DNA from: Acidobacteriota bacterium
GTDB taxonomy: Bacteria; Acidobacteriota; Terriglobia; Acidiferrales; UBA7541
Length of the DNA stretch: 35,095 nucleotides
Direction: 5' to 3'
NCBI GenBank assembly: GCA_003224085.1
Contig: QHYK01000099.1
Coordinates: forward strand, 1 to 35,095
The translations under genes were made by a program, and so were the position numbers. Shown piece by piece: positions 7,659 to 17,923 of this stretch; positions within the stretch are counted from its first letter, which is position 1; every line of letters starts with the position of its first letter. The notes beneath the pieces were generated by a model, which saw only the letters and a program-made list of their open reading frames with translations, made no database searches and had not been told where the DNA came from.

Positions 7659-8132
7659 ATGAGTAACGTCGTTTACGTTTCCAAATCTCGTATCGAACGC
7701 CGCGAGGGGCCCCTCCGTATTGCACACCTGCCGGGGGAGTCCAAGCCTGTAATTTATAGTGTCCACGGGGCCATTGCCGAACATTACAAAATTGACCCCG
7801 CGAAACTCAAGGAGTCGCACTCTTCGACCATTGATTACGTTATTTCCGCCACTGCCGGTTGAATGATGGGCACTTTTGGAGGTGCGCTGGAAGCGCGCCA
7901 GATTGATGCCAGCAATAGGAAATTGACAGCCGAAGTGACCGGCGAAGTGGAAACCGAGGATGGCGTGCTTGTGATCCGCCGCATCCATGTTGCGATGCGG
8001 CTAGTGGCGCCCGAAAGCGCCAGGGAGACAGTCGAACGTACGCACGGCGTTTACGCCATGCACTGCCCGCTCTATCGCACTCTGCACAAGGCGATACAGC
8101 TCAGTTCTTCTTTCGAGCTCGCTACTCTCTGA
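7659..8132 (+). CDS. OsmC-family peroxiredoxin, putative selenoprotein (in-frame TGA at 7860-7862)
   Basis: Two abutting ORFs in the same frame (67 codons, TGA, 89 codons) together make one 157-residue OsmC-family protein. OsmC/YhfA proteins reduce organic hydroperoxides or related electrophiles with a Cys pair. The first Cys follows a small-residue stretch (A-A-G-G-C in E. coli YhfA); here ISATAG-TGA-MMGTFGGALEA places the TGA exactly on that Cys. The second Cys is present in MHCPLYRTLHKA, just before the conserved S-S-S-F-E-L end. GGAAGGA 8 nt before the ATG is a good ribosome-binding site. A stem-loop fitting the bacterial SECIS pattern follows the TGA. OsmC-like selenoproteins are known from metagenomic selenoproteome surveys. 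Both halves show no other damage, unlike the neighbouring pseudogenes. The alternative is a simple nonsense mutation from TGC; selA/selB/selC/selD are not in this window. Confidence 0.75.
7869..7910 (+). promoter_or_regulatory. Candidate bacterial SECIS element
   Basis: Beginning 6 nt after the TGA: a short outer helix GGCA (7869-7872) with TGCC (7907-7910), an internal loop, then a 7-bp upper stem GGTGCGC (7881-7887) with GCGCGCC (7893-7899; six Watson-Crick pairs and one G-U), closed by the 5-nt loop TGGAA (7888-7892). The apical loop begins 25 nt after the TGA and has G at its second and third positions, matching the consensus for bacterial SECIS elements (upper stem-loop 16-37 nt downstream, G within the first two loop bases). 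SelB would bind this loop. A GCAC/GTGC pairing is a competing fold. Confidence 0.6.
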
Positions 8133-8194
8133 ACTTCTACTTCTAGTCTTTTGAGCTTTCGAACCGCCCTGAATTTCATCCTGCGAGCTCTCGC

Positions 8195-8308
8195 GGAGAA
8201 GTTCACAAGGTCGGGATCAGCAATGGCCAGTATGCGGGACGTGTCCCCAAGGTTAAAACCCTCCCGAAATTCGCTTTTGGCCACATTGATGGTATACAGC
8301 TCGTGCAT
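8195..8308 (-). pseudogene. N-terminal fragment of a DUF4440/SnoaL-like (NTF2-fold) protein
   Basis: From the ATG at 8308, with a GGAGA ribosome-binding site about 6 nt upstream, the frame reads MHELYTINVAKSEFREGFN then LGDTSRILAIADPDLVNFS. The pattern 'a..EfRe.yN.GD..rllai..d' is the start of DUF4440 / SgcJ-EcaC NTF2-fold proteins. After about residue 38 the similarity ends and the frame simply runs on antisense to the osmC end, so the gene is cut. It is bordered upstream by the group II intron stump, whose truncation point is at about 8370. Confidence 0.45.
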
Positions 8309-8370
8309 TCTTTCTCTCCATGCTCTTTTGAGATGAGCCTTAGTTCGCAGTCAATCCTAACGGAATAACA

Positions 8371-8808
8371 GATGTTGAACGGCTTGTCTGTCGCACGCAT
8401 CGAGGTCCTCCTGTTTCCAGTTGCTTCGGTCATGCGACCACTTGACCCGACCCCTTTGCTCCAGCCCCATTACGAGCCTTCTTCGCTCATACGAGTCGGT
8501 CCGCCCCAGTGCTCCGCATCGGTACGCTCGCCTCGCGGTTTTGGCCGCTTGGGCTTCTCCCTTCGCATCAGAGCGACTGGTTCCTGCAGTTCCACGCGAC
8601 AGCCTGCATCCGCTTCACGCCCTCTCTACGCCGGTCGCCGTCCGCTCAGTCATCAGGCACCCCGCGGACTTGTCCCAGGAAAACCATACGCCCCTGGTTT
8701 CGACGACTCTTGAGTTCTTAACGACGCGTCTTCGAAGGGTTCACTTTCGTTCGTCTCTCGGATGCTCACCTGCACGAGTTGTACTCGCGCTTTTCCTCCA
8801 ACGCACAC
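8371..8808 (-). mobile_element. Truncated group II intron (5' half plus first ~20 codons of its RT/maturase)
   Basis: The minus strand carries a compact structured RNA-like sequence with short runs I know from bacterial group II intron domain I: GAACGAAAGTGAACC, GGAACTGCAGGAACCAGTCG, CTCTGATGCGAAGGGAGAA, GTAATGGGGCTGGAGCAAAG. It ends in the start of the intron-encoded protein (MTEATGNRRTSMRATDKPFN I, ATG at 8433 or 8400). The 'AtdKPF.I' start is typical of group II reverse transcriptases, which continue with a V-W-x-A-Y helix; here the match stops after N-I at about 8371. A GTGTGCG at 8808-8802 fits the 5' boundary consensus GUGYG, but the true end could lie further out. RT core, domains V/VI and the 3' end are missing, so it cannot splice alone. 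Long plus-strand ORFs here are shadows of the RNA. Confidence 0.7.
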
Positions 8809-9005
8809 CACCATGGCTCTTTACCACAGCAGCTTGGAGTGGTTTGAGACCTGCTCCTGAAAGCCGATCTCGAGGGACCTTCCCTCATCTCTCGCGCAGC
8901 TTATCCACACGGTTTATTAGTTCATGATTGAACTCCTTATCCGTATGCTTCCTGCAGCACACTATGGTGAAAAAACTCGTCCTGGTCGCTGCCCTGAGCC
9001 GGAAC
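8809..9005. other. Intergenic stretch, no gene supported
   Basis: A short ATG-initiated stretch at about 8964 reads MVKKLVLVAALSRNSLLCAR and then stops, like a signal-peptide remnant, but nothing follows it. The rest may be flanking sequence of the intron. Together with the weak ORF at 9006-9239 this covers the gap before the CRTAC1 gene. Confidence 0.3.
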
Positions 9006-9239
9006 TCATTGCTCTGCGCACGTTGATGATAAATCGGGCCCGGCAGCGCTTTGCAAGTGGAGATTCCCGGCATCCTTAATATATGTGCTGATAGTGAGCC
9101 CCTCGCCCGCTGTCCCGTCGACGGTTATGCCGCTTCCCTCTCGTAGTACTACGAGCGCACCTAGTCTTAGGTTTCTCAGACATTGAGCCTCGACAGGCTT
9201 AAGCGCCTTGAACGCAAGCGCATCGAACGATGTTCTCAC
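9006..9239 (-). CDS. Possible small ORF downstream of the CRTAC1 gene
   Basis: A 77-residue frame starts with GTG at 9239, only 6 nt beyond the CRTAC1 stop and on the same strand, so it could be translated from the same message. The sequence (GALVVLREGSGITVDGTAGE then GLTISTYIKDAGNLHLQSAAG) has strand-like alternation but matches no family I know. No convincing Shine-Dalgarno is visible. It could be chance. Confidence 0.2.
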   Translation of the reverse strand: MRTSFDALAFKALKPVEAQCLRNLRLGALVVLREGSGITVDGTAGEGLTISTYIKDAGNLHLQSAAGPDLSSTCAEQ

Positions 9240-9245
9240 AGAAGA

Positions 9246-10940
<1,695 letters not shown>

Positions 10941-11229
10941 TCTTGCCCTAGATCGCAGGATTGTGTTGGTCCTCTCTCGAAACAATTCTTGATTTAAGCC
11001 ACTTCAACGCGGCGCGCGGCTTGGTCCAAACCCTCATGGCTAGTCTATTGTAGGCACGCCTAAAAGCCCAAGAGAAGGGTTGCAAAGCTCTTAGCATGGA
11101 CGCTGGGCCGCGCAGGCAATCAGCGCGTGGATTTGCCAATCCGGAATCGTGTTTACAGCATGAACGGCTCATGGTAACGTTTGCGCACTTTTGGGGGCCT
11201 GCTGTATTCGAAATGCAAGGGGTGCGAGG

Positions 11230-14200
11230 ATGCCACCTTTGTTTCTGCCTTCTAAGCAAACCATGAAATTCTTGTTATTGACCCTCGTTTTGCTGCTTCC
11301 CTCGGCTCTCTTTGGACAAATTGATACGGGGTCCATCTTGGGCGTGGTTAAGGACGCTACCGGCGCGGCCATTACGAAAGCGACTGTGACGGTCACAAAT
11401 ACCGCCACGGGCGTCTCACAAACCACTTCCGTCAACGAGTTGGGAGAATATCAGGTCTTGGCGCTTTTTCCGGGGATCTACTCCGTTAAGGTGACAGCAG
11501 ATGGCTTCGAAGGCGTTGTACGCAATGAAATCACGCTTCACGTGCAAGATCGTCTCGCCATTGACTTCACACTAAAAGTCGGCTCCGTGAAACAGGAAGT
11601 CGTGGTCTCCGCCGGCGAGCCTATGCTGCAAACACAAACCGCAGACATCGGAGATGTTGTGGACACACGGCAGGTGAATGATCTTCCGCTGAACGGCAGA
11701 CGCTATGCTGATTTGGCTTTGCTTGAGCCCGGCGTACAGAAATTCTACGCCGCCAATAACCCCGCTCCAGACCGCTTTAGCGCCAACGGAAACCTCGAAC
11801 TCCAAAACAACTTTCTCTTGAATGGGATTGACAACAACTCCTGGTCGGAAAATCTTCAGGAATTCTCGGTGCAGGTCGTACAGCCTCCGCCCGACGCCAT
11901 CGAGGAGTTTCGTGTGCAGACCCGGACCTATTCGACGGAATTTGGGAACTCGGCGGGAGCAGTCGTGAACGCCACTCTGAAGTCAGGCACGAACCACTAT
12001 CATGGAAGCGTGTTTGAATACCTGCGCAACAAAGTGTTGAACGCAAACCTCTGGATTAACGGTCACAACGGTAATCCAGCTACGGGGCCGACGTACACCC
12101 CAAAGGGCCCGTTCGTCCAGAATCAGTTTGGAGGCACACTCGGCGGCCCGGCATTCAAAGACAAGACGTTTTTCTTCGGCGATTTCGAACGGTTCACCAA
12201 CCGCCAATCTACGACCGTCACAAGCACCGTTCCCACCCAGCTGATGAAGCAGGGCAACTTCACAGAATTGCCTTATGCCTTAGCGAATTCCACTGTTCCG
12301 GGACAGGCGGGATGCTACTCGGGCAACATGCTCCAGGCTACAAGCTCGACAGGTCAAACTTGCCTCGACCCCGTCGCCGCTAAACTGATGAGCCTACTCC
12401 CCCCTCCAAGTGTCACCCCGTCGGGGGCAGCGGGAAGCTGGACTGGTGCTCCAAATTATTTCTTCCCAACCACTGTGCCCGACGATGTTTACTCACTTGA
12501 TGGCCGGGTGGACCACAACCTGAAGCAATCGAATCGTCTGTTCGGGTCCTACAGTTATCGCCATGCTAGCCGAGAGGATCCACCGTGGGCCAGCAATGGC
12601 GTCATAGGCAGCGGCAACTTTGCAACGTCCTATCGGATTCACACGCAGCAGGTAGCCCTCGGATGGACCTACCCTTTGTCCAGCAGCAAGGTGAACGACC
12701 TGCGATTTGGTTTTAACCGCGATTATGCTCACAGCGATCCAGTGGGCGTTACTCTCGGAACTTCCCAGGCCCAGAGCCTCATCGGGCTCTCCGGAATTCC
12801 CAATGGCCCTGGTTCTGGAGGTTTACCCCCGATCGAAGTCAACGGATTGACTCGTATCGGAACCTCGCCCTGGCGTCCCCAGTACCAGATTTCGCAGGCC
12901 TGGAATGTCATCGAAAGCCTGAGCTGGCTGAAAGCGAGCCACAGCTTCAAGTTCGGGTATCAGTATCTCAAGCGTTCTGACAACTTCCTGGACATCCGTG
13001 CCCCGCAGGGCGAAATCCAGACCGACGGTATTTACACCGCCAGCGGAAATTTTGGCCTGCCGGACTTCCTCCTTGGCGATGTCGACGGCGTGCATTTCAC
13101 GACGCCCCTCGTCGTGCACTACTACCAGCCCGGTCATTCCTTCTATGGCATGGACACCTGGAAGGCGACACAGAAATTGACGCTTACCTATGGCCTTCGG
13201 TACGAACTGTTTGCGCCGATTTTGGAACGGAAAAATAACGTTTCCAATTTTACGCCTGCCAATGGCGGAGGAATCGTGACCGCTGGCAGCAATGCCTCCG
13301 GCTGGTCTGCCCGCGCTTTGATTCATCCCGACCTCAACGATTTCGCCCCCCGGCTGGGTTTTGCTTATCAGCTGGCCAACCGCGTCGTTGTCCGCGGAGG
13401 TTACGGCGTGTTTTACCAGCACAGCAGCCGCATCGGCTCAGAAAGCCTTCTGCAGTTGAACCCGCCCTTCCTGCAAGATGTCCAACTCAATCAAGGCGGT
13501 ACGAGTACAGTCTTCCAATTGAAAAACGGCTTCCCTTTAAGCACCGTGACCGGCTCCACCGTGAATTTGACGCAAATTCAGTTGCGGGCCCAGGACCCGA
13601 ATCAGCGCTCCGGATACGTCGAGCAGACAAGCTTTGGTCCCGAATACCAGCTCACCTCAGACACCGTCCTGGCCGTTACCTACGTCGGAAACTGGGGACG
13701 CAAGATGAATCGTCTTCGCGACCTCAACATGCCGCAGGTGATGGGCTTTGATACGGGCTGTCCCGTTCTTAAATATAACTACGCCAACTTAAATACCGTC
13801 ACGACGGTTGACACGTTTGCTGGTGCGGGAAACTCCTGCGCTCCCTCCGGACAGCATGCCTTCCTCGAGTACGCTAGCAATGACGGCAATACGGACTACG
13901 ACGCTCTCGAGGTTTCCTTACGGAGGAATATAAGCAAGGGACTCGGTTACACTTTGAACTACACATGGAGCCACGGCCTGGCGAATTTTGGCGATAACCT
14001 CACGGCAAACGCATTTCCTCAGAATTCCTACAACTATGCTGCAGAGATGAGTAACTCCAATCTCGACATCCGCAGCCGTTTTGTCGGCAACTTCACCTGG
14101 GATCTGCCAATCGGAGAGGGCAAGAGGCTCCTCGGCGGTTGGCAGTTCAACGGCATCGTGACTCTCGAAACCGGCACTCCTTTCGACATTTTCGCCTCTG

Positions 14201-14646
14201 ACCCAGGGTACTGGGGAGTACATACCGAGTATGCGGACTGCATTGGCAATCCCTTTTCAGGGACGACCACAGACCACCAGCTCTTTACCACCAGTGGAGT
14301 TTTCCTGAACCCGGCAGCATTCGCGGTGCCTGCGCCCGGAACCTTCGGTACCTGTGCCCCGAACAAATTCCACGGGCCAGGAATCCAGATGGTGGACCTA
14401 AGTCTTTTCAAGCAATTCATGATTACGGAACGTTTTCGGCTCCAGTTCCGCACCGAATTCTTTAACTCCTTCAACCATCCGAACTTCTCTAATCCTAACT
14501 CATTCGTCTTCTGGGGGCCTGGCTTCACGGGACCGTACGGGTCTTTTGGAAAGGTTAGCAATACGCTGGCTCCCATCCTCGGAAACGATTCCGGAGGCCC
14601 CGGCGATCCTCGGGAAATACAGTTCGCGCTTAAACTGTATTTCTGA
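11230..14646 (+). CDS. TonB-dependent receptor, Oar/carboxypeptidase-regulatory-like type
   Basis: An outer-membrane beta-barrel of about 1138 residues. The ATG at 11230 has AAGGGG about 7 nt upstream; an ATG at 11263 would give a tighter signal peptide (MKFLLLTLVLLLPSALFGQ) and is a possible alternative. After the signal comes a carboxypeptidase-regulatory-like domain (about 31-113; SILGVVKDATGAAI, GEYQVLALFPGIYSV), then the plug (VNDLPLNGRRYADLALLEPG, NNFLLNGIDNN, EFRVQTRTYSTEFG, GAVVNATLKSGTN) and a long barrel ending in EIQFALKLYF, whose terminal aromatic residue is the usual outer-membrane sorting signal. Such receptors import oligosaccharides, peptides or other large substrates using TonB-ExbBD energy. 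The substrate is not readable from sequence. The following 14647-14960 shows no gene. Confidence 0.9.
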   Translation: MPPLFLPSKQTMKFLLLTLVLLLPSALFGQIDTGSILGVVKDATGAAITKATVTVTNTATGVSQTTSVNELGEYQVLALFPGIYSVKVTADGFEGVVRNEITLHVQDRLAIDFTLKVGSVKQEVVVSAGEPMLQTQTADIGDVVDTRQVNDLPLNGRRYADLALLEPGVQKFYAANNPAPDRFSANGNLELQNNFLLNGIDNNSWSENLQEFSVQVVQPPPDAIEEFRVQTRTYSTEFGNSAGAVVNATLKSGTNHYHGSVFEYLRNKVLNANLWINGHNGNPATGPTYTPKGPFVQNQFGGTLGGPAFKDKTFFFGDFERFTNRQSTTVTSTVPTQLMKQGNFTELPYALANSTVPGQAGCYSGNMLQATSSTGQTCLDPVAAKLMSLLPPPSVTPSGAAGSWTGAPNYFFPTTVPDDVYSLDGRVDHNLKQSNRLFGSYSYRHASREDPPWASNGVIGSGNFATSYRIHTQQVALGWTYPLSSSKVNDLRFGFNRDYAHSDPVGVTLGTSQAQSLIGLSGIPNGPGSGGLPPIEVNGLTRIGTSPWRPQYQISQAWNVIESLSWLKASHSFKFGYQYLKRSDNFLDIRAPQGEIQTDGIYTASGNFGLPDFLLGDVDGVHFTTPLVVHYYQPGHSFYGMDTWKATQKLTLTYGLRYELFAPILERKNNVSNFTPANGGGIVTAGSNASGWSARALIHPDLNDFAPRLGFAYQLANRVVVRGGYGVFYQHSSRIGSESLLQLNPPFLQDVQLNQGGTSTVFQLKNGFPLSTVTGSTVNLTQIQLRAQDPNQRSGYVEQTSFGPEYQLTSDTVLAVTYVGNWGRKMNRLRDLNMPQVMGFDTGCPVLKYNYANLNTVTTVDTFAGAGNSCAPSGQHAFLEYASNDGNTDYDALEVSLRRNISKGLGYTLNYTWSHGLANFGDNLTANAFPQNSYNYAAEMSNSNLDIRSRFVGNFTWDLPIGEGKRLLGGWQFNGIVTLETGTPFDIFASDPGYWGVHTEYADCIGNPFSGTTTDHQLFTTSGVFLNPAAFAVPAPGTFGTCAPNKFHGPGIQMVDLSLFKQFMITERFRLQFRTEFFNSFNHPNFSNPNSFVFWGPGFTGPYGSFGKVSNTLAPILGNDSGGPGDPREIQFALKLYF

Positions 14647-14960
14647 CTTGCCTTGGGGGAGTGGTGCAGGCTGCTTCTATAATCGTACTTCGACCACCAT
14701 CGCTCAACTCCCAGAGCGTGGGCGCGGAGTTTCCGCCGAGGAGGCCGTGTGGGGAGCGCGCGTCAAATGGTGCGCGGCTAAGGCCTTAATTCTGATCCGG
14801 AGAATCCGTATGTCGAACGAGACAGGTTCCGTGGCCATATTCTCCGAGCGGCGAAACGCGCGAGAGCGTGTCTGCCGGGTTCGGACCTCAGAACTACGAG
14901 TTAATGCCAGTAGTTTTTGCAGTCCTTGGTGGGAAGCGTGGTCGATAGTGAGGTTTTCCC
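14647..14960. other. Intergenic region between the TonB receptor and PIG-L genes
   Basis: 314 bp without a supported gene. No clear hairpin-plus-U terminator follows the receptor stop. The stretch presumably holds the promoter of the PIG-L gene, but I see no strong sigma-70 boxes. Confidence 0.4.
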
Positions 14961-17693
14961 ATGAAGCGAACCCTATTTGTTGGATTGTCTATACTGCTTT
15001 CTTCCGCGCTTTACGCGCAAACACCGTACGACTCCTCGATTGAGGCATCGCCCAGCGCACACGAAATACCCATCAACCGGGGAACGGCAGCTGTGTGGCA
15101 AACCCTTAAGAAGCTCCACACACGCGCCAGCATCATTATGGTAACCGCCCACCCGGACGACGAGGACGGTGGCATGCTGACCTACGAATCGCGCGGAATT
15201 GGCGCGCGCGTCGTGTTGCTGACGCTTAACCGCGGCGAGGGCGGCGCGAACGTTATGTCGTCGAACTATTTCGACGGCCTGGGCCTGGTGAGAACAGAAG
15301 AACTTTTGGCTGCGGACCGATATTACGGGGTTGACCAATACTGGACCAGGGTCGTTGACTATGGATTCTCGAAAACCAAGGCGGAATCGATCGCAAAATG
15401 GACTCACGATCGTGTTCTCTATGACGTAGTGCGCGTCGTGCGCATGACCAGGCCTCTGGTGATCAGTTCGGTTTTCATCGGAGCGCCTTCGGACGGACAT
15501 GGCAACCATCAAACGGCCGGAGCCATGGCCCAGGAAGTATTCAAAGCTGCGGGCGACCCAAATGTATTTCCCGATCAAATTGCGGCCGGGCTAAAGCCGT
15601 GGAGCCCGTTAAAGGACTACGCAAGAACCCCCTGGTTCGGGAACGATGATGGCAAGCTCGCGGCAAATGTGGATATTCCCGAAGGCGAATACGACCCCGT
15701 CCTTGGGATGTCGTACGTGCAAATCTCCCGCGAGGGCCTGGGCCACCAGAAGTCGCAAACCGGCGGCGGCATGATGCCCAAAGCAGGCGCCCTGAGCTCC
15801 ACCTACCACCGCTTTGGATCTGTCGTCCCGGCTTCGGACCAAGAGAGTTCTTTCTTTGACGGCATTGATGTTTCCTTGCTAGGAATCGCATCCTTGGCAA
15901 AAGAGGGCCAGGCCAACTTTCTGGTCCCGGGACTAAAGAAGGTGAATGATTTGGTCGAAAGCGCCATCGGTGAGTACTCCATCGCGTCGCCCGAGAAAGT
16001 AGCCCCAAAGCTAGCGGAAGGTTTCAAGAAAACGGAAGAGCTTCTCCAACAAGTGAAAGCAAGCCGGCTTTCCGAGGAAGACAAGTACAACATCATCTTC
16101 GAATTGGAGATCAAGAAAGCGCAATTCAATAACGCGTTGGCCGAAGCGCTGGGGCTCTCTTTGTCCGCTGTCCTGGTCCCGGAAAACGAACCTGATCCGC
16201 GGTTCGCCATGTTCCTGGGAGACCCGGAAACCACGCGCGTCATTATTCCGGGGCAAGAATTCGGAGTGAAGGCGCATGCGGTAAGCCAGAGTTCAGCCCC
16301 GGTGACGCTAGAAAGCCTCAAAATCCAGGCAACGGACGGAAAGGATTGGGCTATCCATAGCCGAGGAGAAGCGCTCGGAGAAATGGCAAAGGACAAGCCA
16401 GTGGATGTCCGGTTTGACCTCACGGCTCCTGAGAACGAGACATTTACACGCCCCTACTTCACACGGCCCGACATCGAACAGTCCTACTACGACATTTCCG
16501 ACCAGCGATATCTCAACCTGCCGCTTTCGCCATACCCACTCGAGGCGTGGGCGGAATTTCGATACCAAGGTGTTCCAGTTAAAGTTGGGGAAGTAGTGCA
16601 ATCGAGCAAGCGAGTTACTGGAATAGGTGAAGTGCTCGAGCCTTTGGTTTCCGGGCCAGCCGTGTCCCTTAGTGTTTCCCCACGCGCTGGGATCGTTTCC
16701 TTGAATGCCCAAGCCTTCAAACTCGTGGCTACCGTTCGGAGCAACATCAAGGGACCCGGAAAAGGCACTGTGAAGCTCGAGTTGCCCACTGGCTGGACGA
16801 GCCGCCCAGCCTCCGCCGACTTCTCCACAAAGGCAGACGGAGACGAGCAATCCTTGACATTTGAAGTGGTGCCCAACGGACTAGCAGAAAAATCCTATAA
16901 GCTGATGGCGGTTGCCGAGTTCGCCGGTAGAGAGTTTCGTGAAGGGTACGAATTAACGGGCTATCCCGGTTTGCGCCCATACTATCTCTATCGCCCCGCG
17001 GTGTTTCGCACGTCGGGAGTCGATGTCAAGGTCGCCGAAGGGTTGCACGTCGGCTACATCATGGGCAGTGGAGATGACGTGCCCACTTCGCTCGAATCGC
17101 TTGGAATCTATGTGAACTTCCTGGCACCCAATGACGTGGCCACGGCGGACCTCTCCAACTACAATGCCATTTTGCTGGGCGTCCGTGCTTACGCTGCCCG
17201 TGAAGAACTGAGGACGCACAACAGCCGCCTCTTAGACTACGTGAAAAATGGCGGCGTCCTCATCGTGCTGTACAACACCCCGGAATTCGATCACAACTTC
17301 GGACCCTATCCCTATGTGATGGGACAATCTCCCGAGGAAGTGACCGATGAAACCTCCAAAATGGACATTCTCGATCCAAAGAATCCCATATTCGTGTGGC
17401 CCAATCCGATTACGCAGCGCGACTTTGAAGGCTGGGTGGAGGAACGGGGCTCGAAGTTCCTGAAGTCCTGGGATTCGCATTATGTACCGCTGCTTTCCAC
17501 GCAGGATGAGGGTCAGGAGCCTCAAAAGGGTGGATTGCTCTACGCTCGCTACGGAAAAGGGGTTTACATTTACAATGCTTACGCCTTCTACCGCCAGCTG
17601 CCCGAGGGCGTTCCGGGTGCGTTCCGCCTGTTTGCGAATATCGTCAGCCTGTCGAAAAACCCCAACCTCAAGGGGACGGGCTCCGGCAACTGA
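14961..17693 (+). CDS. Secreted PIG-L-family deacetylase with large C-terminal extension
   Basis: The 910-residue product starts with a signal peptide (MKRTLFVGLSILLSSALYAQ); GAGG lies 9 nt before the ATG. Residues about 55-330 are a PIG-L / LmbE zinc deacetylase: the AHPDDE metal-binding motif at 63-68, LNRGEGG at 89-95, R111-T-E-E for the usual RxxE, and H180-G-N-H183 supplying the third zinc ligand. PIG-L enzymes remove acetyl groups from GlcNAc-type sugars. After this come beta-rich NPCBM/NEW3-like segments (about 560-660; NIKGPGKGTVKLELPTGW) and a C-terminal ThuA/glutamine-amidotransferase-like alpha/beta region (about 690-890; YNAILLGVRAY, YVKNGGVLIVLYNTPEFD, GKGVYIYNAYAFYRQLPEG). This multi-domain form is common in Acidobacteriota and Bacteroidota, is likely periplasmic, and probably acts on amino-sugar glycans. 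Its neighbours do not fix the substrate. Confidence 0.85.
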   Translation: MKRTLFVGLSILLSSALYAQTPYDSSIEASPSAHEIPINRGTAAVWQTLKKLHTRASIIMVTAHPDDEDGGMLTYESRGIGARVVLLTLNRGEGGANVMSSNYFDGLGLVRTEELLAADRYYGVDQYWTRVVDYGFSKTKAESIAKWTHDRVLYDVVRVVRMTRPLVISSVFIGAPSDGHGNHQTAGAMAQEVFKAAGDPNVFPDQIAAGLKPWSPLKDYARTPWFGNDDGKLAANVDIPEGEYDPVLGMSYVQISREGLGHQKSQTGGGMMPKAGALSSTYHRFGSVVPASDQESSFFDGIDVSLLGIASLAKEGQANFLVPGLKKVNDLVESAIGEYSIASPEKVAPKLAEGFKKTEELLQQVKASRLSEEDKYNIIFELEIKKAQFNNALAEALGLSLSAVLVPENEPDPRFAMFLGDPETTRVIIPGQEFGVKAHAVSQSSAPVTLESLKIQATDGKDWAIHSRGEALGEMAKDKPVDVRFDLTAPENETFTRPYFTRPDIEQSYYDISDQRYLNLPLSPYPLEAWAEFRYQGVPVKVGEVVQSSKRVTGIGEVLEPLVSGPAVSLSVSPRAGIVSLNAQAFKLVATVRSNIKGPGKGTVKLELPTGWTSRPASADFSTKADGDEQSLTFEVVPNGLAEKSYKLMAVAEFAGREFREGYELTGYPGLRPYYLYRPAVFRTSGVDVKVAEGLHVGYIMGSGDDVPTSLESLGIYVNFLAPNDVATADLSNYNAILLGVRAYAAREELRTHNSRLLDYVKNGGVLIVLYNTPEFDHNFGPYPYVMGQSPEEVTDETSKMDILDPKNPIFVWPNPITQRDFEGWVEERGSKFLKSWDSHYVPLLSTQDEGQEPQKGGLLYARYGKGVYIYNAYAFYRQLPEGVPGAFRLFANIVSLSKNPNLKGTGSGN

Positions 17694-17923
17694 TAAAGAG
17701 TCTGGGTCGAGAGGGCTGTCTTTGACTTAAGTGCGCAGTGTTTCCTCACGGGCCTAGGTTCGTGGTAGGACTTGCGAGCAGCATGTGCCATCACCACCGC
17801 GATGCCGCCGTCCCCGTCCGGCTGACCGGCGCGGACTGCAGGTGGGGCCAAGACACCCGCGGATTTTCTCACACGTTTGCATAGGGTCAGAAGCTCGGCC
17901 GTCAGAGGTATGATACCCAGGCC

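Noticed and set aside
8421-8927. 168-codon plus-strand ORF and overlapping frames at 8372 and 8509
   Set aside because: They lie opposite the group II intron RNA; composition is Pro/Arg/Ser-rich low-information and the minus strand explains the sequence.
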